Below, one piece after another: positions 8,224-15,505 of a stretch of 47,087 nt of DNA. The stretch is from the IMG/VR virus record IMGVR_UViG_3300046747_000203, positions 1-47,087 of that record. One strand, written 5' to 3'. Both the position numbers and the translations under genes were made by a program. This stretch comes from a virus. The notes beneath the pieces were generated by a model. The model made no database searches and had not been told where the DNA came from. It saw nothing but the letters and a program-made list of their open reading frames with translations. Positions within the stretch are counted from its first letter, which is position 1; every line of letters starts with the position of its first letter.

Positions 8224-8511
8224 ATGTCCCAATCAAACTACAGAGCCCTCTGGTACCCGATTTCTCGGTGGCGTTGGCATACCCACGAGAACTTCGACGA
8301 TTCCCGTTCCTACACGCATCTAGTTAGGCGGCGGCTTGGCGCTCGGTGGGGATACGACCATCGGGGCCGGTTCTCGTTCACTATCTTCTACGACTCGGCG
8401 ATGTGCCGGGAGGGGTGTGATGTGGTGGTTGGGCACAAGCCCTACATCGGCCAGTCCACACTCGCTATCGGGACGAAGCACTGGTGGACTCTTCTCGGGC
8501 ACCGGCCATGA
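8224..8511 (+). CDS. Protein of unknown function, start of sugar cassette
   Basis: A 95-residue aromatic- and Arg-rich protein (six Trp, many Arg and His). It starts 45 bases after the decoration gene and its TGA overlaps the epimerase ATG by 4 bases, so it is the first gene of a tightly coupled series running to 13155. Codon use is somewhat less GC-biased than in the head genes, which fits a recently gained cassette. No family is recognised. Confidence 0.55.
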   Translation: MSQSNYRALWYPISRWRWHTHENFDDSRSYTHLVRRRLGARWGYDHRGRFSFTIFYDSAMCREGCDVVVGHKPYIGQSTLAIGTKHWWTLLGHRP

Positions 8512-9533
8512 AGAGCATTTACATCACCGGCATCGGCGGCCTTGTCGGCTCTGCGGTAGCGGAGCGGGCGCTTGGGCTTGGGTACAGAGTCTCTGGCTCC
8601 GAGTCCGATGCTCGGGGGCGGTGGTTTGCAGGCGGTTCGGTGGGGTGGCGAGTCACCGAACTCGAAGCCAAAGGCGTGGAAGTCTTTCGTCGGGATTTTC
8701 GCGTGCGCCCGGAAGAAGCGGTCAAGGGCGCGGACGTGATCGTACACTGCGCGTCACAGCCCTCTCACGATCTCTCGAAAGAGCAGCCCGTGGAGGACTC
8801 CGCACTCAACTTCATGGGAACGGTAGAACTGCTTGACGCTGCACGTCTCTACGCACCCGGTGCCGTGTTCGTGTTTCTTTCAACGAATAAGGTCTACGGG
8901 GATCGTGTAAACAAGTTTCGGTACCGTCAAGTGGGCGATCGCCTCGAGCTTGACGAAGCAGGAACAGGTCTAACGCCATGGTTTGGCGTGAGCGAGGAGA
9001 TGAGCCTCGACGCTTCATTGCATACCCCTTTCGGTGCCTCTAAAGCGGCGGCCGACCTGATGGTGCAGGAGTACCGACGCTGTTATGGGTTACAAACCGT
9101 TTCCCTTCGTTGTGGTTGCTTGACCGGCCCTACTGGCTCTGCCGTAGAGCTACACGGATTCCTAGGGTACCTAGTCAAGTGCGCCATGCGAGGAAATCCT
9201 TACACAATATATGGGTACGGCGGTTATCAGGTACGCGATAACTTGTGTGCCTCGGACCTGGCTCAGGCAATCCTGACGTATGCGGAAAACCCAAAGGGGG
9301 CCGTATACAACATGGGCGGAGGCCGGGCGAACTCGATCTCCGTGCTCGAAGCGCTGAAGTACCTGAAGAAGCTCGGCCACTCGATGCCGACCCTTCACGG
9401 CCCGCAGCGCCTAGGGGATCACAAGTGGTGGGTATCGGATCTCCGTAGGTTCCAGGGCGACTACCCCGGCTGGAAGCCGGAGACGGATGTCTACGAGACG
9501 ATCGACTCGATAGCGCAGAGGTATCAGGAATGA
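8508..9533 (+). CDS. NAD-dependent sugar-nucleotide epimerase (extended SDR)
   Basis: A 341-residue Rossmann-fold enzyme acting on a nucleotide-activated sugar, most like the CDP-paratose/tyvelose 2-epimerase branch. The NAD motif GIGGLVG is at residues 8-14; VIVHCAS and FLSTNKVYG mark the dinucleotide and active-site strands. The usual catalytic YxxxK is FGASK at 175-179, with Phe where the general family has Tyr. RCGCLTGP and ELHGFL followed by YLVKCA and VRDN are strongly reminiscent of this epimerase branch. ATG 8508 overlaps the previous stop (ATGA). With the downstream glycosyltransferases it probably makes or edits a sugar placed on the virion or host surface. The substrate is unknown. 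Confidence 0.85.
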   Translation: MKSIYITGIGGLVGSAVAERALGLGYRVSGSESDARGRWFAGGSVGWRVTELEAKGVEVFRRDFRVRPEEAVKGADVIVHCASQPSHDLSKEQPVEDSALNFMGTVELLDAARLYAPGAVFVFLSTNKVYGDRVNKFRYRQVGDRLELDEAGTGLTPWFGVSEEMSLDASLHTPFGASKAAADLMVQEYRRCYGLQTVSLRCGCLTGPTGSAVELHGFLGYLVKCAMRGNPYTIYGYGGYQVRDNLCASDLAQAILTYAENPKGAVYNMGGGRANSISVLEALKYLKKLGHSMPTLHGPQRLGDHKWWVSDLRRFQGDYPGWKPETDVYETIDSIAQRYQE

Positions 9534-9682
9534 CAAAGCCCGCCGTCACCTTCGTCGACTTAAAGGGGAACTTGGTTACAAGCGCCGAGGACATGAGAAC
9601 GGCGGCGATGGTTCAGGACGTGCGTCGGCTCATAGATGATCTCCTCGCCGCGGGCATCAAGTTTCAGGTGAAATACGAATGA
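9530..9682 (+). CDS. Small protein of unknown function
   Basis: A 50-residue protein between the epimerase and a methyltransferase-like gene. Both its ends use 4-base ATGA overlaps (9530-9533 and 9679-9682), strong evidence that the frame is translated. It has a short beta-like start (PAVTFVDLKGNLVTS) and one helix (MVQDVRRLIDDLLAAGI). No family is recognised. Confidence 0.6.
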   Translation: MTKPAVTFVDLKGNLVTSAEDMRTAAMVQDVRRLIDDLLAAGIKFQVKYE

Positions 9683-10275
9683 AGGCTCGGGACGCCAACG
9701 ACGTAGTGGAGGAACTCCGCGCGGATACGCGCCTCTACCTCCCCGCTCTCACCAAGCGCCGCGGCTTCTCGACTTCCCGCGTCGAGCATCTCTTGAACGG
9801 ACTCGTCCGGAAGATGCCGAAAGACGAGTGCTACTTCGAGGTCGGGACTCTCGAGGGCAGGACTCTCGAAGCTGCTGCGGTCGGAAATGAGACAAAAATG
9901 CTCTTCGCGTGCGACCCATGCGAGAAGTACGGAAGAGAGCCGGAGCCGTTTCCGTCCAACGTCTACTTCATGAAGCGGACTTGGCGGGATGTCCTTCAGC
10001 TCGAGAAGCTCCCGCCGATCGGCCTCTGCTTCTACGACGGGCTCCACGACGAAGGCGAGACATTCTCGTTCATGATGGAGCTCCAGCGCTACGTCCCGGA
10101 CGAGGCAGTCCTCGTGCTCGACGACTGGGATCGACTGACGGTTAGGCGGGGCGCATTCGCAGCGCACGGCTGGGAGCTCTTCCGAGAAATGCCAGAATAT
10201 TCTGACGGGCTCACATGCCCACAGCAGAGGTTCGGCTACAGCTTCGGCGTAGCCCTCTTCAGGTACGGCAGGTGA
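9679..10275 (+). CDS. Class I SAM-dependent methyltransferase-like protein
   Basis: A 198-residue protein with a Rossmann methyltransferase core. YFEVGTLEGRTLEAA at about 52-66 is motif I (E-G-G pattern); MLFACDP follows as motif II; LCFYDGLHDEGETFSFMMEL with LVLDDWD resembles methyltransferase-24 type enzymes, in which D-G-H and D-D-W residues sit at the active site. These often methylate sugars or small molecules. It overlaps neighbours on both sides by 4 bases and lies within the sugar cassette, so a sugar O-methyl transfer role is plausible but inferred. Confidence 0.7.
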   Translation: MKARDANDVVEELRADTRLYLPALTKRRGFSTSRVEHLLNGLVRKMPKDECYFEVGTLEGRTLEAAAVGNETKMLFACDPCEKYGREPEPFPSNVYFMKRTWRDVLQLEKLPPIGLCFYDGLHDEGETFSFMMELQRYVPDEAVLVLDDWDRLTVRRGAFAAHGWELFREMPEYSDGLTCPQQRFGYSFGVALFRYGR

Positions 10276-10724
10276 GTGGGACGGTTGCATCGGCTCTCCT
10301 TGCCTCGGAGAGCTACCAGTGCGTCAAGTCGATCATCGAGTTCGGCGTGAACACCGGCGACACGTTCAAGATCCTTCGCCCCGATCGCTACGTCGGTATC
10401 GACATCGCCCCCAAGTGGCTCGGGGAAGAAACCGCACGGGTCATCACGGCTGACGTCCGCACCTGGGAATCGAAAGAGACCGAGCTATTCGACCTCGCCA
10501 TCTGCGATGCTCACGGAGCGGTCGATTCACCGGACATCGAGATCATAACGTTGGCGCAGATCGTCTGGGCAAAGCGGCTCGCCACGAAGATCGCGGTCGA
10601 TGACTGCTGGGTGAACGGAATCGCAACGACGGCGTTGGGTCAGCTCGGGGCACCGGATGAAATCTCCCTCGAGCGCGACGGCTTCTGGATTTGGAGGAAT
10701 AATGTACCCGTGGGAAGATCCTAA
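10272..10724 (+). CDS. Second SAM methyltransferase-like Rossmann protein
   Basis: A 150-residue protein starting at GTG overlapping the previous stop (GTGA). IIEFGVNTGDTFKIL is a motif-I-like strand-loop-helix; YVGIDIAPKWLG and VITADVRTW follow as motif II and III positions; FDLAICDAHGA takes the place of motif IV. It is shorter than a typical full enzyme (about 200 residues), so it may lack a cap or be a degenerate partner of the previous protein. Its 3' end overlaps the glycosyltransferase start by 23 bases. Confidence 0.6.
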   Translation: MSGTVASALLASESYQCVKSIIEFGVNTGDTFKILRPDRYVGIDIAPKWLGEETARVITADVRTWESKETELFDLAICDAHGAVDSPDIEIITLAQIVWAKRLATKIAVDDCWVNGIATTALGQLGAPDEISLERDGFWIWRNNVPVGRS

Positions 10725-11661
10725 CGCAGCCGAGCACGTCCGGAAGCGCCAGCGTGTCTGGCAAAACATGAGCGGCCCGTCCATCCGGATCGATCTCCCG
10801 AAGCGCCGCCCCGCAGTCGAGCTCCCGCGTGCCCTACAGGGACTCTCTTACGGAGCCGTCATCATGACCCACAACGGCTTCGAGAACGGTCGACTTTCCA
10901 TCCTGCTGTCATCCCTCCCCGAGAACCTCCCGGTGGTCGTGTCTTCGGACGCAATCGACGAGAGCGAGATGGAGCAGGACCGGAGAGTCGCCGAGTGGCA
11001 CGGGGCGGATTTCAAGTGGTCCCGTCCTTGGGCCGGAAGAGCCGGGAACGCCATCAACTGCATGAAGGTGACGAACTGGGTCTACACGCTCTTCCTGATG
11101 GACGACGTATGGCTCTTCCCGGAGACGACGCTCGAGGCGCTTCGCTGGGCATACATCTACCAGCAGCAGGGAATCCCGCTCGCGGCACTCGCAATCGGTG
11201 GCTACGAGTCCTACCACGACTGGAAGAAGTGGGGCTTCCAGTCCTGGCAAGACTGCCTCGACCGGCCGTTTCTGTTCGAGAAAATCCCGCCGCACCCCGG
11301 CTTCCTCCGTGCGCCCTGCCTTTACAAGAACCCGTTCGGGGCCTGTATGCTCATCATGCGCCCAGCCTATGACGACCTCGGAGGCTTCACGCCGAAATAC
11401 TGGGCGAACGACGATGTCTTCAACCACGACGTCTGGTTGTCCGACAAGTGGGTGAACGCGGCGATGCCCGGCCGGGGATACATCCACTACGGAGCGCAGT
11501 CGAACCACTTCGGGGAGACGGCCGAGTGGATCGGGAAGTTCGAGGACGCGACAGGGATGACGGCGGAGCAGTCCGGAGCAAAGCAAGTCGAGTCGATCTA
11601 TCGGTGGAAGGACAGGCTCGGCACGAAGTTCCTCGTGATGGGCGGAACGGAGTCTGTGTGA
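10702..11661 (+). CDS. Glycosyltransferase, GT-A type
   Basis: A 319-residue protein. YGAVIMTHNGFENGRLSILL near residues 50-69 is the nucleotide-sugar-binding start of a GT-A fold, and LFLMDDVWLFP with Asp134-Asp135 takes the position of the metal-binding DxD. Trp/Tyr-rich loops and a late ANDDVFNHDVWL segment follow. ATG 10702 is chosen because TTGGAGGA precedes it closely; it overlaps the preceding gene by 23 bases. The acceptor could be a capsid or tail protein, or host surface glycan. It is one of two glycosyltransferases in the cassette, and its neighbours supply an epimerase and methyltransferase-like enzymes. Confidence 0.75.
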   Translation: MYPWEDPNAAEHVRKRQRVWQNMSGPSIRIDLPKRRPAVELPRALQGLSYGAVIMTHNGFENGRLSILLSSLPENLPVVVSSDAIDESEMEQDRRVAEWHGADFKWSRPWAGRAGNAINCMKVTNWVYTLFLMDDVWLFPETTLEALRWAYIYQQQGIPLAALAIGGYESYHDWKKWGFQSWQDCLDRPFLFEKIPPHPGFLRAPCLYKNPFGACMLIMRPAYDDLGGFTPKYWANDDVFNHDVWLSDKWVNAAMPGRGYIHYGAQSNHFGETAEWIGKFEDATGMTAEQSGAKQVESIYRWKDRLGTKFLVMGGTESV

Positions 11662-11861
11662 TCGACAACCGAATATATTGCTCCATATGCGGGGAGTCGA
11701 CCTACGACTTCATCGCGTGGGCCTATCCGATGGAACGGCGCTGGAAATGGAGCACAAACTGGGAGACGAACCTGAGTACCTGCCCTCGGTGCAACCGCGT
11801 GCGGCACTGCAAGGAGATCGAGGTGCCGTACAACAAGCATTTCGAGCGGAGCGCAGCATGA
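11658..11861 (+). CDS. Small zinc-ribbon protein
   Basis: A 67-residue protein with two Cys pairs, CSICG near the start and CPRC about 30 residues later, spaced as a treble-clef or zinc-ribbon site. GTG 11658 overlaps the glycosyltransferase TGA (GTGA) and its own TGA overlaps the next ATG (ATGA). The middle is Trp- and Arg-rich. Function unknown; coupling suggests it belongs to the sugar cassette. Confidence 0.6.
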   Translation: MIDNRIYCSICGESTYDFIAWAYPMERRWKWSTNWETNLSTCPRCNRVRHCKEIEVPYNKHFERSAA

Positions 11862-12139
11862 CGGTCACAGAAGAAGAACTCATCGAGATAGGCCGGGCGT
11901 TCCAGACGCTCGGCGCTCATCTGCCGATTCGACGCGAGGGCGAGGAAATCCCAGATGCGCCTAGCGGGCGCTTTTCGGTCGGTTGGCACCGTGGCCCCGT
12001 CTTCTTCTATCGCAAGGGCAATCGGAAAATTCGGATGGGTCTCCATCTCTACGCGACTCCAGACGGGGGCGGGGACCAGCGTGTAGGCCAGTACGTAGAC
12101 GAGACCTTCAACGAGACCCTCAAGGAGGACGGGCAATGA
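11858..12139 (+). CDS. Protein of unknown function
   Basis: A 93-residue protein with an N-terminal helix (TEEELIEIGRAFQTLGAHL) and a beta-rich remainder (GRFSVGWHRGPVFFYRKG). It overlaps neighbours by 4 bases on each side. An AAGGAGG near its end serves as ribosome-binding site for the next glycosyltransferase. No domain is recognised. Confidence 0.6.
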   Translation: MTVTEEELIEIGRAFQTLGAHLPIRREGEEIPDAPSGRFSVGWHRGPVFFYRKGNRKIRMGLHLYATPDGGGDQRVGQYVDETFNETLKEDGQ

Positions 12140-13155
12140 AGATCATTTGCCCAGCGGGCATCGGCGACTGGAGCTGGATGTGGTCGAAGCTCGTCAGCGT
12201 CAAGAACGAGATCGATAGCGTCCGCGTCATCGACGGGGCTCCCCGGAGAACCGTCCCCTACGTGAAGGCTTGCGGGGTCGAAGACGCCAACTACGACATC
12301 GACTTCCCGGAGAAGGACGAAATCTCGATCACCAGGGGCAACTACCAGATGATCCTGACGGTGGAGAGCCACCAGGGACTCATGTGGCACCAGCGCCCGA
12401 CCTGGGAGAAGATCCGGAGCCTCGGCGTCCCGACCCTTCTCCTCGAAGCCAACCAGCACCTCGAGCAAGGGCTGCCGCTTCACGAGTGGCTCCCGGACCT
12501 TCCGACCGACTACCACTACCCTCTCTTCGTCTCGGACGCAGACCGGGCTTCCGGCCGGAAGAAGACCCTGAACGCCATCACCGGCACCCCCAGGGAAGCC
12601 GGGCACCCGATGACGGAAGGGCCAGTCGTCGGCTTCTCCTGCGCCTCCTACAAGGGCTCTGACGCCTGGGATACGTGGGGACGGGAGCAGTGGGTCGACT
12701 TTCTGACCCGCATCATGGCGCTCGGCTGGAGGCCGCTTGCGGTCGGAGGAGGCTGGGATGACCTCACCTACACCGTCGCCCTCGAGCTCGACCTGCCCCA
12801 TACCGTCGGGAAGACGTCCGTCACCGAGATGATCGCCCAGATGGAATACCTCGATGCCTACATCGGCTTCTCGTCTGGGATGAACGTCATCCGCACAGTT
12901 TTGAACAAACCGGCAATGGCCCTTTGGCCGTGCAACGCCAAATGCGACCAGAAGGAGCTTTCCAGGTCGTGGGTTCCTCCCCTCATGCTGGAGTCCGAGC
13001 GGTACGTGGCGAGCGTGTGGAGGCCGGTCAACGACGTGTGGCCCGTCGCCAAGCGATTCCTTAACACATGCGGCATGGAGCTAGGCCCAGACTCACTGGT
13101 AAAAGCGTATCCAAACCGATACAACGGGAGCGGAGTGCAAGATGGCATTCGGTAA
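12136..13155 (+). CDS. Glycosyltransferase family 9-like (heptosyltransferase-like)
   Basis: A 339-residue protein with a GT-B layout. It opens with MKIICPAGIGDWSWMWSKL, like the GIGD loop of GT9 enzymes, and later has VVGFSCASYKGSDAWDTWG, PLAVGGGWDD and GFSSGMNVIRTVLNKPAMALW, which match the C-terminal nucleotide-sugar domain of ADP-heptose transferase-like proteins. ATG 12136 follows AAGGAGG at good spacing. It is the last gene of the cassette and contains palindrome copy 5 near its 3' end. GT9 enzymes usually build lipopolysaccharide core, so the phage may alter the host envelope or decorate its own proteins. Confidence 0.72.
   Translation: MKIICPAGIGDWSWMWSKLVSVKNEIDSVRVIDGAPRRTVPYVKACGVEDANYDIDFPEKDEISITRGNYQMILTVESHQGLMWHQRPTWEKIRSLGVPTLLLEANQHLEQGLPLHEWLPDLPTDYHYPLFVSDADRASGRKKTLNAITGTPREAGHPMTEGPVVGFSCASYKGSDAWDTWGREQWVDFLTRIMALGWRPLAVGGGWDDLTYTVALELDLPHTVGKTSVTEMIAQMEYLDAYIGFSSGMNVIRTVLNKPAMALWPCNAKCDQKELSRSWVPPLMLESERYVASVWRPVNDVWPVAKRFLNTCGMELGPDSLVKAYPNRYNGSGVQDGIR
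13107..13122. promoter_or_regulatory. GTATC-N6-GATAC palindrome, copy 5
   Basis: Perfect 5-6-5 inverted repeat with centre CAAACC, within the last codons of the glycosyltransferase gene and 19 bases before the ATG of the basic 55-residue protein. GGGAGCGGAG lies between as ribosome-binding site. Confidence 0.6.
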
Positions 13156-13309
13156 GCGCGGCAGTGGAGAGATCCTGAAGGCCGAGGTCGAGAAAGCTCG
13201 CCGCGGCACGCGGAAACGCTCGAAGTCGAAGAAAAAGGCCATTGCGGCTAAGAAAAAGGCCGTTCCGAAGGCCAAGCCGAAGGCAAAGAGGCGGCGGAAG
13301 AGGGTCTAG
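13142..13309 (+). CDS. Histone-H1-like basic protein
   Basis: A 55-residue protein whose last 35 residues are almost only Lys, Arg, Ala and Pro (KKKAIAAKKKAVPKAKPKAK, then RRRKRV). This AK/PK pattern resembles the tails of bacterial and eukaryotic H1-type proteins and implies DNA or RNA binding by charge. ATG 13142 follows GGGAGCGGAG and lies 20 bases after palindrome copy 5. It overlaps the upstream glycosyltransferase end by 14 bases. It could condense DNA in the head, bind the palindrome transcript, or act on the host nucleoid; none of these can be decided from sequence. Confidence 0.65.
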   Translation: MAFGKRGSGEILKAEVEKARRGTRKRSKSKKKAIAAKKKAVPKAKPKAKRRRKRV

Positions 13310-14275
13310 TTGCCGAGCAAGTGGCAATATCCACGATACGGAGAGGCTTGGAGCGAGTGCCAATGGTGCGGACAGGAGTATCCGGCATCGCTCATATGGC
13401 TGAATCCGCGCTACGGCTGGCAATGCTACAAGTGCTGGGACGGTCTCGTACAGAGAGACCAGATCCTACAGCCGATCTTCCCCTACGAAGGCACCCGTAG
13501 GACCCCAGCGCCGGTAATTCCGAGGCTGGAAGGCGTCGGGGCCTCCCTCGAACCGACTTACGACTACTTCCTCCGGGACCGCATCACCGGAATCGTCTAC
13601 GAAGTCCATTTCCCGCCGTTCGGAGTCAACGACGGCGGATTCATCACCTACTTCACCACCACTCTCCCGACTCTGACCGTCTCCGACGAGACGGACAACG
13701 TCTGGGACGGCCTCCGGGGCATCACGAACGGCTGGGACGTCTACGTAAGGGACGGAGAGCTCGCTACCGAGCTGAACCCGATTGCCCTGAACCTCGAGAT
13801 CGTGGATGGAATCTGCGATTTCGGCAACATTCCGTCGAATTGCACCGTCCTCATGCGGGATATCTTCACTTATTCCGTCTACACGGTGAACTTCGCGACG
13901 TCTCCGCCGACGCAGACCCTCGCTTACGCAATCGACAGCCTCGCACCCTACTTTTTCGACGCGGTTCTCCTCACGAACGGGTATTTCGCGGTCGTCAACG
14001 GGACGCTCGAGGCAACGCTAGTTCTCGACCCGGAATGGGTCATCTACACGAACAACTGCGTAGACGACACGATTCCGGGCGTGGATATCCCGACGACCCC
14101 GGGAGGGGGCACGGAGCCTCCGACGCCTCCGACGGTATGCGTTGCGGACGTGCTCGCCGTTCATGAAGACTTCGAGAGCGACCTCTGTGCGACCCCAAAT
14201 CTCTCGGTCCACGAGGACTTCGAGAGCGAGCTTTGCGACACGCCGAATCTGGCGGTCCATGAGGACTTTGAATAG
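13310..14275 (+). CDS. Zinc-ribbon protein with C-terminal VHEDFE repeats
   Basis: A 321-residue protein starting at TTG directly after the TAG of the basic protein, with AGAGGG upstream. The N-terminus has two Cys pairs (CQWCG and CYKCW, about residues 18-42), a probable zinc ribbon. The middle is beta-rich with Thr and aromatic residues, like a phage fibre or baseplate domain. A Gly/Pro/Thr linker leads to 2.4 copies of a 16-residue unit, VHEDFES-LC-TPNL. The stop TAG falls inside the third unit and the next gene begins at the next base, so amber readthrough would fuse the two. Role probably structural or adhesive; no family recognised. Confidence 0.58.
   Translation: MPSKWQYPRYGEAWSECQWCGQEYPASLIWLNPRYGWQCYKCWDGLVQRDQILQPIFPYEGTRRTPAPVIPRLEGVGASLEPTYDYFLRDRITGIVYEVHFPPFGVNDGGFITYFTTTLPTLTVSDETDNVWDGLRGITNGWDVYVRDGELATELNPIALNLEIVDGICDFGNIPSNCTVLMRDIFTYSVYTVNFATSPPTQTLAYAIDSLAPYFFDAVLLTNGYFAVVNGTLEATLVLDPEWVIYTNNCVDDTIPGVDIPTTPGGGTEPPTPPTVCVADVLAVHEDFESDLCATPNLSVHEDFESELCDTPNLAVHEDFE
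14156..14275 (+). repeat. 16-residue VHEDFES-LC-TPNL tandem repeat
   Basis: Two full 48-base coding units and a third cut short after VHEDFE by TAG. The units differ by synonymous and a few conservative changes, so the repeat is kept at protein level. Each full unit carries one Cys. Confidence 0.85.
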
Positions 14276-14923
14276 ATGGCACTCGCGGACTGGACCCTCG
14301 TCTCGGACGACGCTCCGACCTGGACGCTCAACTCCACCTACGCGATCAAGGGGACGTTCTCCGGGGCCGTGTACGCGCAGACCCCGGATACTGGCCTTGC
14401 GAACTACGCGGTCGGGTACTCGCTTGCCCCGGTCAATTCCCCGTGCGGGCGGATTCGGACGATGTACAAGTTCGACCCGACGCTACGCGGGAACGACTCG
14501 ATGGGCGTCTTCGCGCAGATGCAGACTTCGATCGGAACGAACCGGCAGGCCTACTTCGCGCTAGTAAAATTCCTCGGGGCGACGTGCAGCCTCCACAAGA
14601 ACAACATCGTCACGGCCAACGGCGAGACGGGGCTCGTACAGGTCCCCTATGCGACCCCGACCTTGAATTCGGTCTACGCGATCCAGCTCAACTGGCAGAC
14701 CGATCCGGTCTCCGGGGCGATGCTCTTGATCGTCAGCCTGGACGGCCCGATCGCCTCTCCCTCGACCTACGACTACTCAACCTTGACGACCGTCATCAGC
14801 TACACCGATTCGATCTCTCCCCTGACGACTTGTTACACGGTCGGGCTTGCGGGCCGGATCGAGCCGGTAGCGGTCCCTGGGCACTACCAGCTCTACGACG
14901 CAATCGACATCTACACAGACTAG
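14276..14923 (+). CDS. Beta-rich adhesin-like protein
   Basis: A 215-residue protein rich in Thr, Ser, Tyr and Asn with a jelly-roll look: WTLNSTYAIKGTFSGAVYAQ, RIRTMYKFDPTLRGNDSMGV, YAIQLNWQTDP and LLIVSLDG. Such concanavalin-like folds bind glycans in phage fibres and bacterial adhesins. ATG 14276 follows the previous TAG immediately, and a GAGGA lies 10 bases upstream. Readthrough of that TAG would join it to the zinc-ribbon protein. Fold assignment is inference. Confidence 0.55.
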   Translation: MALADWTLVSDDAPTWTLNSTYAIKGTFSGAVYAQTPDTGLANYAVGYSLAPVNSPCGRIRTMYKFDPTLRGNDSMGVFAQMQTSIGTNRQAYFALVKFLGATCSLHKNNIVTANGETGLVQVPYATPTLNSVYAIQLNWQTDPVSGAMLLIVSLDGPIASPSTYDYSTLTTVISYTDSISPLTTCYTVGLAGRIEPVAVPGHYQLYDAIDIYTD

Positions 14924-14934
14924 GAGACCCTGAA

Positions 14935-15324
14935 ATGGCAGCTAGGATTCCACTCGGAAAGGCGCTGACGAGCTCGGCCAATAGCGCGAGCATCCAGATC
15001 CGCCTCTCGAAGCCCCCCTACCTCTTCGTCTGCCCGTCGAACGGGTCGAATGGGTCGGCATGGACCGGGTCGGTCTATATCCAGATGACCGAGGACTCCA
15101 TGCCGTCGCCGAATAACGGCGGCGGGGTGACAAACGGCGGCATCACGGACGCCAACGCCGACTGGAAAACCATCATCACGCTCGCAAGCGGCGGGGACCA
15201 GACCGGGTGGATTTATCCGCTCTACCGGGTGCGCGTCCTCACTTCCGGCATCACGGGTGGGACTCCGAACGTGTACATGCTGGAGGCTCCGTCCGAGGCG
15301 CTCGCCTTCGCCGAGTCAGACTGA
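14935..15324 (+). CDS. Tail-region protein of unknown function
   Basis: A 129-residue beta-rich protein (Gly, Ser, Thr, Asn) starting at ATG 14935 after TAGGAGACC. Segments such as SIQIRLSKPPYLFVCPS and GSVYIQMTEDS look like a small Ig-like or decoration domain. Its TGA shares one base with the next ATG (TGATG). It lies in the adhesin cluster, so a virion accessory role is likely. Confidence 0.55.
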   Translation: MAARIPLGKALTSSANSASIQIRLSKPPYLFVCPSNGSNGSAWTGSVYIQMTEDSMPSPNNGGGVTNGGITDANADWKTIITLASGGDQTGWIYPLYRVRVLTSGITGGTPNVYMLEAPSEALAFAESD

Positions 15325-15479
15325 TGGAACGGAAGCATAAGGTAGCCTTCGCTGTCGGCTTCATCGTGACCCTGGCTTTCTACGCGATCGGCTGGGCAAT
15401 CACGGTCGATCAGATTTGGCAAAACGTCTACGATTCAGCCAATACGGCACTTCGGCTGATCGTGGTTGCTAGTTCGTAA
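15324..15479 (+). CDS. Small membrane protein with DQI-QNVYD--NTALR motif
   Basis: A 51-residue protein: short basic start MERKHK, one membrane span (VAFAVGFIVTLAFYAIGWAI), then TVDQIWQNVYDSANTALR and a short hydrophobic tail. The motif DQI-QNVYD--NTALR recurs, again straight after an N-terminal span, at the start of the fibre-like protein at 18358, so the two share an N-terminal module. This copy has no adhesin domain attached. It may be a stand-alone anchor or the remnant of a fibre whose body was lost. Confidence 0.65.
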   Translation: MERKHKVAFAVGFIVTLAFYAIGWAITVDQIWQNVYDSANTALRLIVVASS

Positions 15480-15505
15480 CGCCTCCGGGCGGTTGGGAGG
15501 GGTGG

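Noticed and set aside
13322-13334. ATATCCACGATAC, similar to the GTATC-N6-GATAC sites
   Set aside because: Centre is only 3 bases and the left arm is imperfect; it lies within a coding sequence away from a start.
13142-14923. General reassignment of TAG to an amino acid
   Set aside because: TAG ends several genes that are followed by clear starts or intergenic sequence, and a start right after a stop is in frame by definition, so zero-gap junctions are not by themselves evidence of recoding.
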